From Burkholderia sp. MS389 (GTDB lineage: Bacteria; Pseudomonadota; Gammaproteobacteria; Burkholderiales; Burkholderiaceae), in the NCBI RefSeq assembly GCF_016899425.1, contig NZ_CP045994.1:2232001-2296000 (forward strand): DNA of 64,000 nt. The letters are read 5' to 3'. Each line of letters starts with the position of its first letter. The first letter of the stretch is position 1. Made by a program: the position numbers and the translations under genes. The notes under the pieces were generated by a model. It was given only the letters and a program-made list of their open reading frames with translations, was not told the origin of the DNA and ran no database searches. Positions 18,677 through 28,469 of this stretch are shown here, in pieces.

Positions 18677-19681
18677 ATGACCGCTTCTTCCTCCGCTTTC
18701 CCGCTGCCCGGCGTGCCAACTGTCGATCACGCCGATCAGGCCGCGCTCGTCGCGCGCCTCGCCGCAGCCGATGCATCGGTGCGTCGCATCGCGCTGCTCG
18801 AACTCGCCGATCTCGAGGCGCCCGAGCTCGTGCCATCGTTCGTCGCGGCGCTGCGCGACGACCCGTCCGCCGACGTGCGCGGCGAGGCCGCGCGCGTGCT
18901 CGACGCGTGGGAGCAGCCCGATGTCGTCGACGCGCTGTGCCACGCGCTGCTCGATCCCGACGATGGCGTGCGCGCGACGGCCGCGCAAAGCCTGTCCGAA
19001 CTGAAGGACGCGGCATCGGGCGCCGTGCTGTGCCGCTGGGCCGACCGGCCCGAGCCGTTCGTGCGCGGCGCCGTGCTGCGCGGTTTGCGCGAGTTGCGCG
19101 ACCCCGACGCGTTCGCGCCCGCGCTGCATGCGCTCGACGCGAGCACCGCGGCCGTACGCGCCGAGGCGGTCGTCGTGCTCGGCTGGCTCAAGGACAGCCG
19201 CGCGCTGGCGCCGCTCGCGCGCATCGCGACCACGGACACGGATGCGGACGTGCGGCGCGCCGCGGTCAGCGCGATCGGGTTTGCGGCGGCCGACGATACC
19301 GCGGTCGTCACCGCGTTGCTCGTGGCGCTGCGTGACACTGAATGGCAGGTGCGCGAGGAAGCGGCGGCCACGCTCGGCAAGCTGCGCGCCGCCGTTGCGC
19401 GCGACCCGCTCGTCGCCGCGCTCGACGACGATTACTGGCAAGTGCGCGTGCGCGCCGTGCGTGCGCTCGGGCAATTGCGCGATGCGGCCGCGGCATCGGC
19501 CGTCGTCGCGCTGCTCCCGCATGCGATCAGCAACCTGCGCAAGGAAGCCGCGCTCGCGCTCGGCGAATTGCGCGACCGGGCGACACTGCCCGCGCTGCAC
19601 GACGCACTCGACGATCGCGACCCCGACGTCCGCAAGGCCGTGCGGATCGCGATCGGACAGATCGACGACGCATCGCGATGA
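18677..19681 (+). CDS. HEAT-repeat (PBS-lyase-like) protein
   Basis: A 334-residue protein built almost entirely of about nine HEAT-like helical repeats. Examples of the repeat pattern are D-x-x-VR-x-x-A-x-x-ALG-x-L and DPDVRKAVRIAIGQI. Such repeats form protein-binding solenoids and in phycobilisome lyases bind cofactors. It overlaps the DUF971 gene by 4 nt and follows the ferredoxin after a 130-bp interval holding a gene remnant. It may be a scaffold or maturation factor for the flavoprotein-ferredoxin pair, but nothing in the sequence proves this. Confidence 0.9.
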   Translation: MTASSSAFPLPGVPTVDHADQAALVARLAAADASVRRIALLELADLEAPELVPSFVAALRDDPSADVRGEAARVLDAWEQPDVVDALCHALLDPDDGVRATAAQSLSELKDAASGAVLCRWADRPEPFVRGAVLRGLRELRDPDAFAPALHALDASTAAVRAEAVVVLGWLKDSRALAPLARIATTDTDADVRRAAVSAIGFAAADDTAVVTALLVALRDTEWQVREEAAATLGKLRAAVARDPLVAALDDDYWQVRVRAVRALGQLRDAAAASAVVALLPHAISNLRKEAALALGELRDRATLPALHDALDDRDPDVRKAVRIAIGQIDDASR

Positions 19682-19956
19682 TCGCGCCGACCGACATCGC
19701 GCTCGATCACCCGGCGCGCGCATTGACGCTGCGCTGGCCCGACGGCGCCACGCAACGTATCGGTTATGCGCGGTTGCGCAGCGATTGCCCGTGTGCGGAA
19801 TGCCGAAAGGTCCGGCTCGACGGCGGCCACATCGACGCGCGGCCGGGCCTGACACTCGACGGCATGGAAGCGCTCGGCTACGGCGTACGCTTCCTGTTCG
19901 GCGACGGCCATGCACGCGGCATTTATCCGTGGCCGTATCTGGCGGACCTCACGTAG
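19678..19956 (+). CDS. DUF971 domain protein
   Basis: A 92-residue stand-alone DUF971 domain (the N-terminal domain of gamma-butyrobetaine hydroxylases and a partner of Mrp/ApbC iron-sulfur carriers). It shows LRWPDGATQRIGYARLRSDCPCAEC, with the Cys pair typical of this zinc- or iron-binding fold, and ends in GIYPWPYLADL. Translation is coupled to the HEAT gene through an ATGA overlap. In an operon with a ferredoxin, a role in iron-sulfur cluster supply is plausible. Confidence 0.88.
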   Translation: MIAPTDIALDHPARALTLRWPDGATQRIGYARLRSDCPCAECRKVRLDGGHIDARPGLTLDGMEALGYGVRFLFGDGHARGIYPWPYLADLT

Positions 19957-20061
19957 GGGCGACGACGCGCTTCCGTGGTCGCGCGGGCCGGATGGCAGGC
20001 GCGCGAAAACGCTGCGATACTGACGCCCACGATCGTCGCCACCTACCGTGGGAGCCGCACC

Positions 20062-20946
20062 ATGCAAACCGCAGTCGGATTCATCGGCCTTGGCGTGATG
20101 GGTACGCCGATGGCGCTCAATCTCGCGCGGGCCGGCACGCCGCTCGTCGTGTGGAGCCGTTCGCACGACAACGACGATGCGCTGCGCGCCGCCGGCGCAC
20201 GCGTGGCCGAGGACATCGACAGCGTATTCGCGTCCTGCCGCACCGTGATCCTGATGCTCGCGAACGACGCGGCGATCGACGCCGCCCTCGCGCGCGGCAC
20301 GCCGGCTTTTGCCGCCCGGGTCGGCGCACACACGATCGTCAACATGGGCACGAATGCGCCCGACTATTCTCGCGTGCTCGCCGATGAAATCGCCGCCGCG
20401 TCGGGCCGCTACGTCGAGGCGCCGGTGTCGGGCTCGCGCAAGCCGGCCGAAGCCGGACAGCTCGTCGTGATGCTGGCCGGCGCGCCGACCGACGTCGATG
20501 CCGTCCGCGCGCTCGTGAAGCCGCTGTGCCGCGACAGCTTCGTGTGCGGCGACGTGCCGTCGGCGCTGACGATGAAGCTCGCCGTCAACCTGTTCCTGAT
20601 CACGATGGTCACCGGTCTCGCCGAGGCCACGCATTTCGCGCAACGTCACGGTATCGACCTCGCGCGCTTCGCCGACGTGCTGAATGCCGGCCCGATGGCC
20701 AGCGACGTGTCGCGCGTGAAGCTCGGCAAGCTCGTCGCGGGTGATTTCTCGGTGCAGGCCGCGATCACCGACGTGCTGAAGAATGCGCGCCTCGTCGCCG
20801 AATCCGCGCGCGGCATCGGCATCGCGTCGCCGCTGCTGGACATCTGCCACGCGCTTTACGGCGAGACCGAGCAGGCCGGACATGGCGCGGCCGACATGGT
20901 CGCCGTGATTCGTGCGATCGAACGGCGTACCGGGGACGCGCGATGA
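20062..20946 (+). CDS. NAD(P)-dependent beta-hydroxyacid dehydrogenase (3-hydroxyisobutyrate dehydrogenase family)
   Basis: A 294-residue two-domain dehydrogenase. The N-terminal dinucleotide motif is GFIGLGVMGTPMA (residues 6-18), the substrate-binding segment is YVEAPVSGSRKPAEAGQLVVM, and the catalytic-Lys region is MKLAVNLFLI near residue 172. Candidate substrates are tartronate semialdehyde, 3-hydroxyisobutyrate or succinic semialdehyde (GLYR-like). The start at 20062 is set by the Rossmann motif. Tartronate semialdehyde reductase would link to glyoxylate metabolism, but the gene lies about 9 kb from the allantoin operon, so this is speculative. Confidence 0.9.
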   Translation: MQTAVGFIGLGVMGTPMALNLARAGTPLVVWSRSHDNDDALRAAGARVAEDIDSVFASCRTVILMLANDAAIDAALARGTPAFAARVGAHTIVNMGTNAPDYSRVLADEIAAASGRYVEAPVSGSRKPAEAGQLVVMLAGAPTDVDAVRALVKPLCRDSFVCGDVPSALTMKLAVNLFLITMVTGLAEATHFAQRHGIDLARFADVLNAGPMASDVSRVKLGKLVAGDFSVQAAITDVLKNARLVAESARGIGIASPLLDICHALYGETEQAGHGAADMVAVIRAIERRTGDAR

Positions 20947-20995
20947 GCGGTGTGCACGTGCACGCGTTCGTTCCCATCGACGGGTAGGAGCGACC

Positions 20996-21469
20996 ATGTC
21001 CGCAACCGACAACGCTGCTTGCTTGCGCCCCGTTCCCGCCGTGATCGGCATCGTGCTGCGCGAACGCGATGTGTTGCTCGTGCGCCGCGCGAATCCGCCC
21101 GACGCAGGTTGCTGGGGCTTTCCCGGCGGCAAGATCGAGTCGGGCGAGCCGCTCGCGGACGCGGTCGTGCGCGAGATCGCGGAAGAAACGATGATCGACG
21201 TCGAAGCGCTCGACGCCTTTACCGCGCTGGATGCGTTCGATTACGATGCGCACGGCGCCGTGCGCCAGCATTTCGTCATGATCGCGGTGCTGTGCAGATG
21301 GCTGCGCGGCACGCCGGCCGCCGGCGACGATGCACTCGACGCGCGCTGGTTCGGCATCGACGAACTCGACCGCGACGATTTGCCGATGAGCGCGGGCGTG
21401 CGGGACGTCGCGCGACGGGCGATGGAGCGGGCGGCGATGCTGGGCCGCGCGCGTCCGCCATTCGCCTGA
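20996..21469 (+). CDS. Nudix hydrolase
   Basis: A 157-residue Nudix protein with an intact Nudix box, GGKIESGEPLADAVVREIAEET (G-x5-E-x7-RE-x2-EE), at about residues 42-65. The WGFPGG lead-in and the C-terminal ARWFGIDEL segment favour an ADP-ribose/NADH-type or MutT-like phosphohydrolase. A GGAG site precedes the ATG by about 7 nt. The gap of 49 bp suggests co-transcription with the preceding dehydrogenase gene. The substrate cannot be told from the sequence. Confidence 0.92.
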   Translation: MSATDNAACLRPVPAVIGIVLRERDVLLVRRANPPDAGCWGFPGGKIESGEPLADAVVREIAEETMIDVEALDAFTALDAFDYDAHGAVRQHFVMIAVLCRWLRGTPAAGDDALDARWFGIDELDRDDLPMSAGVRDVARRAMERAAMLGRARPPFA

Positions 21470-21561
21470 CACTTCCGCTGTCGCTTGCGCATCGGCGCGA
21501 CGCGTTCGCTCCGTCATGGAGCCGGCTAGCCTCCGAGCGCCGAATCATCACACATCAAACC

Positions 21562-22011
21562 ATGCTCAGAATTCGACAATCCACCGAGGCCGACGGCACA
21601 CGTGTGCTGGATATCTGGCGCCATGCCGTCGACGCCACGCATCACTTCCTGAGCGACGACGATCGTCGTTCAATCGAGTCCGAAGTCGTCGCATTTCTGC
21701 CGGGCGCACCGCTCGATCTGGCCGTCGACGAGCGCGATCGCGCGATCGGCTTCATGCTGCTCGACAGCAGCCACATGGAAGCGCTGTTCGTCGATCCCGC
21801 GCACCATCGCGCGGGAGTCGGGCGGTTGCTCGTCGAAGAGGCGCTCAAACGCCATCCCGACCTGTCGACCGACGTCAACGAACAGAACGAAGCGGCGGCG
21901 GGATTCTATGAACGGCTCGGATTCGAGCGCTGCGGGCGATCGGAGCTGGATGGACAGGGGCGGCCGTATCCGCTGATTCACCTTCGTTATCGCGGTGGCG
22001 ATCGGGACTGA
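21562..22011 (+). CDS. yjaB: GNAT acetyltransferase, YjaB-like
   Basis: A 149-residue N-acetyltransferase. The order IRQSTEADG...DIWRHAVDATHHFL, VDERDRAIGFMLL, MEALFVDPAHHRAGVGRLLVEEAL, DVNEQNEAAAGFYERLGFE and a final PYPLIHLRY is, from memory, very close to E. coli YjaB along its length. YjaB is a predicted or lysine N-acetyltransferase. The acetyl-CoA loop is R/H-x-x-GVGR-x-L. It is downstream of the Nudix gene on the same strand with a 92-bp gap. The ATG at 21562 is set by the family N-terminus. Confidence 0.88.
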   Translation: MLRIRQSTEADGTRVLDIWRHAVDATHHFLSDDDRRSIESEVVAFLPGAPLDLAVDERDRAIGFMLLDSSHMEALFVDPAHHRAGVGRLLVEEALKRHPDLSTDVNEQNEAAAGFYERLGFERCGRSELDGQGRPYPLIHLRYRGGDRD

Positions 22012-22014
22012 AGA

Positions 22015-22602
22015 TCATCCCGGCGGGCTACCGGTCGTCAGCGGCCAGCGCCCCAAAACGTCGTAGTGCGACTTGCCGAGCCAGCTATCGATCAGGGCGA
22101 AGTCGAACACGGTCCAGGTAATCGGCTCGATCCGGTACTCATCGGGCCTCTGTGCACCATACAGCAGCGTCACGTGCGGGGTAAAACTCGACGGAAAAAC
22201 AGGCACACCCGCCCGTTTCAACGCGTCTCGCAACTGCCGTCGAAAATCGATCAAGTCCTCCAGACCGGCCTTCCCCGTCAGCACCAGCGGCTGACGACCG
22301 GACCGCCGGTTGAAACTGATGATCTTGTCGAACGTCACGGAGAAAGATGGCACGTCGATGCGGTCCGCCACCGCACGTGCCCGTACAAGGGTAGCGCCCG
22401 GCACATAGGCGAAGTCGCCCAGAGAACCCAGCGTAATGTGCAGACGCTCGATGCCCACCATGCTGTCCTTCTCCAGCCGCATGCTTTCGACAAGGCCAGT
22501 AATGCGCGCCGCCGTGGCCAGGTCCGGCATCACGGCGAAAAAGAAGCGGTGCACGGGAACCGGCGGCGGCGCATCGAATCCGGGTAGCGTCAGTTGAGTC
22601 AC
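22015..22602 (-). CDS. thpR: RNA 2',3'-cyclic phosphodiesterase (2'-5' RNA ligase family)
   Basis: A 195-residue member of the 2H phosphoesterase superfamily with both catalytic H-x-T-L tetrapeptides, HITL and HVTL. These open 2',3'-cyclic phosphates and catalyse reversible 2'-5' RNA ligation. A GTG start at 22602 is chosen because a GGAG site sits about 8 nt upstream and the conserved region (VHRFFFAVMPD) begins about 15 residues later. The frame extends upstream through unrelated sequence. It is convergent with yjaB, the stops being 3 nt apart, and divergent from the exonuclease gene. Confidence 0.9.
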   Translation of the reverse strand: MTQLTLPGFDAPPPVPVHRFFFAVMPDLATAARITGLVESMRLEKDSMVGIERLHITLGSLGDFAYVPGATLVRARAVADRIDVPSFSVTFDKIISFNRRSGRQPLVLTGKAGLEDLIDFRRQLRDALKRAGVPVFPSSFTPHVTLLYGAQRPDEYRIEPITWTVFDFALIDSWLGKSHYDVLGRWPLTTGSPPG

Positions 22603-22733
22603 GGCAGCATCTCCATCTGGCCTGGAGCGAGATTTGATTATCGTCAATCGGTAGCCTGCTCGCTCCCGCTCGACGAATCCGCCGTTCGCGCGCCCGAAGA
22701 TGCTACCCTCTTGGCCACACTCGACACCCTCTG

Positions 22734-23372
22734 ATGACGCACCTGAATTCAACCATGCAAACCGTCGCGGTACTGGATTTCGAAACCACCGGGCTGTCGC
22801 CGAATCTGGGCGACCGCGCAACCGAAATTGCCGTCATCCTGCTGCGCGACGGGCAGGTCGTCGACCGTTTCCAGAGCTTGATGAATGCCGGCCGACGCAT
22901 CCCGTCCGATGTCGTTGCGCTCACCGGCATCACGAACGACATGATCGCGGCGGCGCCGCCCGCGTCCGAAGTCATGAAGGAAGCGGCGGCGTTCGTCGGC
23001 AAGCATGCGGTCGTCGCCCACAACGCCGGCTTCGACAAGCGCTTCTGGCAGTCGGAACTGGGGATGCTCGGCATGTCGGCCGACCATCCGTTTGCGTGCA
23101 CGATGCTGGTGGCGAGGCGGATCTATCCCGACGCCCGGAGTCACCGCCTGTCGAGCCTGGCCGAGATGCTGCGGCTGCCGCAAACGGGCCGTGCGCACCG
23201 GGCGATGGTCGATGCCGAGATGGCCGGGCATCTTTGGTGCCGGTTGCAGCAGGAAATTTCGCGGACTTATGGACTGGATCGGATCGATCACGCGTTGATG
23301 TCGCGGGTGCAGGCGACGACCAAGGCGAAGGTGCCGATGTATTTGCGGTCGCTCGGGCGGGCGCTTGCGTGA
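22734..23372 (+). CDS. DnaQ-like 3'-5' exonuclease
   Basis: A 212-residue DEDDh exonuclease of the epsilon/PolC type. Exo I is VLDFETTG, Exo II is VVAHNAGFDKRF and Exo III is HRAMVDAE, so all catalytic acids and the general-base His are present. It lacks the C-terminal polymerase-binding extension of the main replicative epsilon subunit and is probably an auxiliary proofreading or repair exonuclease. MQTV at 22755 is an alternative start. It marks the left border of the AT-richer cassette that follows. Confidence 0.92.
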   Translation: MTHLNSTMQTVAVLDFETTGLSPNLGDRATEIAVILLRDGQVVDRFQSLMNAGRRIPSDVVALTGITNDMIAAAPPASEVMKEAAAFVGKHAVVAHNAGFDKRFWQSELGMLGMSADHPFACTMLVARRIYPDARSHRLSSLAEMLRLPQTGRAHRAMVDAEMAGHLWCRLQQEISRTYGLDRIDHALMSRVQATTKAKVPMYLRSLGRALA

Positions 23373-23469
23373 CGCATCCGGTCCCGGAACGGAAAACACG
23401 ACGCGCGCTGACTGACCCCGCGCGTTAACGCAAAACGGCCTGGCAAAACACGGATCAGAGGGGACTGTA

Positions 23470-25065
23470 ATGAACCAATACAAAGTACCCGAACCTCGCT
23501 CCCCGTTGCCTGAGCTAACGCAGCTTCTCACGCCCGGCATGCTAGGGTTCTATACGCATGTCGAGTGTACGGAGCTGTTCGCTAATCGGCGCGATCATGA
23601 TGGTGCGCTCAATGTCTTCACACTCTTAGTTGCCGAGGAGCGATCTAATATTGAGGCACTGCCCGCCCGCTTCCTGACTCCGAAACCTATCCGGATCAAA
23701 TCCCTCAATGATTGGAGTTTCGGCCTCCGTCGTTACACATTGCAGATCGACACGCTCCTTCCTGCACTTACGGCTGTGGAGGCAGGGGAAGGATGGAAAC
23801 TTTCGGGCGATAACCTCGAGATCGGCAAGCTTTTCCCAATGCCCGCGCAATTTGTGCCTCCCGACAATGGCTCAGCGGTCCCATGGAACAAGCTCCTGAA
23901 AAACAACTTTTGGAGCGGTTCACACCTGCTTGAATGGACCGATCACGGCAAGGAAGTGCTGATGCCGTTCTCTGCCGACCCTCGTCGGTTGCAAGAGCTA
24001 TCGGTGCAGGTCGAGAAGTACATCCCACTCCAATTGGCAGCGATGTCAGACCGGCTCGGCAATCTAGTTGTCCAACTCCCCGTCACGGTGCTGATGGCCG
24101 AATTCCAGAAGCTTCACGATGGGAATTTCCAGGTCGAACACGCCTGGCACCCAAAGGCCATTCCACGTCCTTTGATTGCGGTCTGCGAATTGGAACACGA
24201 CGACATCCTCACGGGCTTTGCGTCGGCAAGCTTGGAGGACAGAATCACCCCACTCCCGATGCGTGCCGGCCGAGGGCTGTATCGGGGCTTCGTCTGGGAC
24301 GAGCGGAGCAGCACACTCCTCGTCGCCTCGGGCCCAGGCTCTTTTATCTCAACCCTCTCATTCAATATGAGTTCACCCGATCCTGAACCGCGTATCTTTT
24401 CGGTCAAGAATCCGGATGGAAGTTGGGACCCTCGGCGCGTCGGCCTGACTGCGTTTTCCAATCAAAGCCTCGTTGGCGATCCCCAACCAGACGACAATGG
24501 CGGGTGGACAGCGAAACGAATGTACACCGAACACGCCAATAGGCTGGCTGCCGAGCGTCGCTTTGTTCAGTACCGTCCAGCCCATGGAAATGGAAATGCC
24601 TGCCGTCGAAAAGCGTTAGATGACCTTCGCGCCTTGATCATCGCTTACGGAGGAAAGGGGGCCTGGCTCTGGGATCCTTACCTATCAGCCAACGACATAC
24701 TTGAAACGCTGTTTTACTGTCCGTATCAAGGAGTGGACCTCCGTGGTCTGACGACGCCCAAGGCTGGTTCCGGCGACGAAATCCGCCAGACACTTGACGA
24801 GTGTCAGAGCAATTGGCGGGGCTTGAAACTTGAGCTTCGAGTGCAGAAGGGCTCGACGGGATGGGACTTCCACGACAGGTTCTTGATCTTCCCATCCGGC
24901 CCGGACGGGGCCATGGCCTGGTCGCTCGGCACCTCGGTGAACTCCGTGGGCACTGCGCATCACATTCTCCAGAAGGTCGACAATGCTCAGCTTGTTATGG
25001 ATGCCTTCACCGACCTCTGGGAGCTACTCAGCGAGCCGGACCATCTCATATGGAAGAAACCGTGA
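23470..25065 (+). CDS. Accessory protein with degenerate phospholipase-D-like C-terminal domain (VPA1262-like)
   Basis: A 531-residue protein of visibly AT-richer composition than its neighbours. The N-terminal two thirds has no family I can name with certainty; the overall layout recalls VPA1262-type proteins. The C-terminal ~140 residues look like a PLD fold: WDPYLSANDI (401-410), FHDRFLIFP (467-475) and WSLGTSVNSVG (484-494). The HKD motif is H468-x-R470 without the usual Asp, so catalysis is uncertain. A GAGGGGAC site precedes the ATG. It overlaps the next gene by 1 nt (TGATG). No signal peptide or membrane helix is seen. A defence role is inferred from context only. Confidence 0.72.
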   Translation: MNQYKVPEPRSPLPELTQLLTPGMLGFYTHVECTELFANRRDHDGALNVFTLLVAEERSNIEALPARFLTPKPIRIKSLNDWSFGLRRYTLQIDTLLPALTAVEAGEGWKLSGDNLEIGKLFPMPAQFVPPDNGSAVPWNKLLKNNFWSGSHLLEWTDHGKEVLMPFSADPRRLQELSVQVEKYIPLQLAAMSDRLGNLVVQLPVTVLMAEFQKLHDGNFQVEHAWHPKAIPRPLIAVCELEHDDILTGFASASLEDRITPLPMRAGRGLYRGFVWDERSSTLLVASGPGSFISTLSFNMSSPDPEPRIFSVKNPDGSWDPRRVGLTAFSNQSLVGDPQPDDNGGWTAKRMYTEHANRLAAERRFVQYRPAHGNGNACRRKALDDLRALIIAYGGKGAWLWDPYLSANDILETLFYCPYQGVDLRGLTTPKAGSGDEIRQTLDECQSNWRGLKLELRVQKGSTGWDFHDRFLIFPSGPDGAMAWSLGTSVNSVGTAHHILQKVDNAQLVMDAFTDLWELLSEPDHLIWKKP

Positions 25066-26528
25066 TGAAAGCCGAGAATATCGTCCTCTCGGCGATGGAG
25101 AAGGCTACGCAAGCTGGACCGATCGAAGTTCCCAATGCTCTTATTGCGTCGATCGAAGCACAGTCCGATCCGTTGCAGGCCCTTTCTGATTGGGACGCCC
25201 GCAACAAGATATTTGAATCGATCAGATCTCAATTTACATTCGTCGATTTCGTCCGAACAAGCGGCAAGCCGCCGAGCGCTGAGGATTTCGAACAACTCAC
25301 CGGCCTGCTTCGGTGGGTCCTGCAAGAATGTTCGAGTTGGAACAGCGATGTCGATCCACGGCGCATCCGGCTGGTCGCCCTACTCGTCGTCGGCCAATTC
25401 ACAATGGTGGATACGAATTTCTGGGCCGCCGCACCAGATAACTTCAAGCCGAACGATGATCTGCTTGCTGCGCTCGAGAGAGGGATCGCGAGCCTGACGA
25501 CGAGCTTTACGACTCGTGGCCTATCCCCTCCCATCTGGGAATCGGAAGCCGTAGCGAAATTTGAAAAAGCTGACACCGAGGGTGATTGGATCGGAATCGC
25601 ACAAGGCTGGCGTTTGATCGAAGACCGTTTTTTCCCGAGCATCGCCATCGCGCAGGCTGCCCAGTGCCTTGACAGGTTTGCGCCCCAGCACCTAGTACAG
25701 GCTGTTTCGAGTCTACGACAGATGGCGTCGATCATGAGTGTCGCGCTATCGCTTCCTCCCAATGCGGCGCTACGCCTCGGCTCTGAATCGACCAATCCTC
25801 ATGTTCAATTCGCGACAACTTATAGAGCTGTGTCATCAAGGGCTAACCGGGAGCCGCTTGGAGACGCTTGTAAAGAATTTCTGACTCGGATCTTGAATGA
25901 AGTGTCGAAAGATACGCAGCGCTGGGCTGGTTGGATGCGCGTGTTCAACTGCTTTTCTTTGCAGTTTCCAGAGTTACAGGCGCCGCTTGGCGCCGCTCTT
26001 GCCAATGCGGACACCGCCGCGCTTCAACTCTACGTTGACACGATCAGCGTGCACTGGTCTGGTCAGCAAACCCGATTTGCAGTTGCGAATTGCCTCCGAA
26101 TCTTCCGCGACAAGGCCGGAATCGAGAAGCGACAGACATTGTGGAATTTGGCTTATCAGCGTTGGACGTCGTGGGAATTTGGTCTGAGCGGGACTGGTGA
26201 GAGCCTTACCAAGATCGCTCGATGCGAATTGGACTACGCTTTGGTGGGTTATATCGTCGAATGTCTCGACGATGCCGATCGACAACACATGCTGGCCTCG
26301 CTCATCAAGAAACTTCAGGCCGTGGAAGACACTTGGCACCCAGGGATTGTCGACTGCATTTCTAAGTGGTACGCAGTGTTGTCGGAAATGCAGCCCCTTT
26401 ACTTGGCAATGAGTATCGTGGGCACAAAAGCTGAGTGGATCGATCAAGAACGGATAATGCGGCTACCGTTCGATCCGGACAAGGAGGCTTATACGGTCCT
26501 CAAATACGGTAGACCTCAACTCGCATAG
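25065..26528 (+). CDS. Unknown helical protein, second gene of the accessory cassette
   Basis: A 487-residue protein that I do not recognise. The start at 25065 (TGATG overlap, GGAAG at 25052-25056) is preferred over the in-frame ATG at 25050. The sequence is rich in Ala, Leu, Gln and Trp, looks almost wholly alpha-helical and has no nucleotide-binding, nuclease or membrane motif. Short segments such as RWVLQEC, GIAQGWRLIEDRFFPS and WNLAYQRWTSWEFGLS suggest a scaffold-like fold. Tight coupling to the PLD-like gene implies that the two products act together. Codon use differs from the flanking genes (more ATA, TTA, CTA), pointing to horizontal acquisition. Confidence 0.75.
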   Translation: MKAENIVLSAMEKATQAGPIEVPNALIASIEAQSDPLQALSDWDARNKIFESIRSQFTFVDFVRTSGKPPSAEDFEQLTGLLRWVLQECSSWNSDVDPRRIRLVALLVVGQFTMVDTNFWAAAPDNFKPNDDLLAALERGIASLTTSFTTRGLSPPIWESEAVAKFEKADTEGDWIGIAQGWRLIEDRFFPSIAIAQAAQCLDRFAPQHLVQAVSSLRQMASIMSVALSLPPNAALRLGSESTNPHVQFATTYRAVSSRANREPLGDACKEFLTRILNEVSKDTQRWAGWMRVFNCFSLQFPELQAPLGAALANADTAALQLYVDTISVHWSGQQTRFAVANCLRIFRDKAGIEKRQTLWNLAYQRWTSWEFGLSGTGESLTKIARCELDYALVGYIVECLDDADRQHMLASLIKKLQAVEDTWHPGIVDCISKWYAVLSEMQPLYLAMSIVGTKAEWIDQERIMRLPFDPDKEAYTVLKYGRPQLA

Positions 26529-26596
26529 GTGTGTGGCCAAGCCAGATACGCAATTCCAACTTAATTGCCCTAGCCACAAGTTTTGGCTGAACGCCT

Positions 26597-26634
26597 GATA
26601 CCATGCCGGGATTACAAATTCCAGGCACGGTATC
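26597..26634 (+). terminator. Hairpin after the cassette, possible terminator
   Basis: GATACCATGCC at 26597-26607 pairs, with one mismatch, with GGCACGGTATC at 26624-26634, and an inner GGGA/TTCC extends the stem. A TTTTT run begins about 5 nt later. It could terminate the cassette transcript, but the T run is offset. Confidence 0.5.
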
Positions 26635-26699
26635 CGCAGTTTTTCGATGGTGCGCCCTTCGCACACCACGGAAAACACAGTTTATGACGCGAGAGATAT

Positions 26700-26732
26700 C
26701 GTTATTTTATCTTTTTATAAAAATCAATAACG
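26700..26732. repeat. AT-rich palindrome beside the guaA 3' end
   Basis: CGTTATT...AATAACG encloses the perfect 12-bp palindrome TTTTTATAAAAA. It lies 11 bp outside the guaA stop codon, at the border between core genome and accessory cassette. It could be a terminator of guaA or a trace of an integration boundary. Confidence 0.5.
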
Positions 26733-26742
26733 CACAACGCGC

Positions 26743-28362
<1,620 letters not shown>

Positions 28363-28393
28363 GGCTGCGGACGGGATGAAGAGAATAAGAAAA

Positions 28394-28412
28394 GCAGCGC
28401 ACGAAGCGCTGC
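28394..28412 (-). terminator. Hairpin between the membrane-protein gene and guaA
   Basis: A 7-bp stem GCAGCGC/GCGCTGC with a 5-nt loop. On the minus strand it is followed by TTTTCTTATT. It may act as a partial terminator or attenuator that lowers guaA expression relative to guaB. Confidence 0.45.
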
Positions 28413-28469
28413 GTCAAAAGCATGGATAGCGGCGTCGGGCGGCAGGCGGCTCGCGCGACGCATCGCCGG

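Noticed and set aside
23373..23469. A second copy of the guaA 3' end as left attachment site of the accessory cassette
   Set aside because: I compared the stop-proximal guaA sequence with the left border by eye and found no match beyond a GCGCGTT heptamer, which is not significant here.
23470..25065. Active HKD phospholipase/nuclease
   Set aside because: Only one HKD-like motif is present. It reads H-x-R and lacks the following Asp, so catalysis cannot be claimed.
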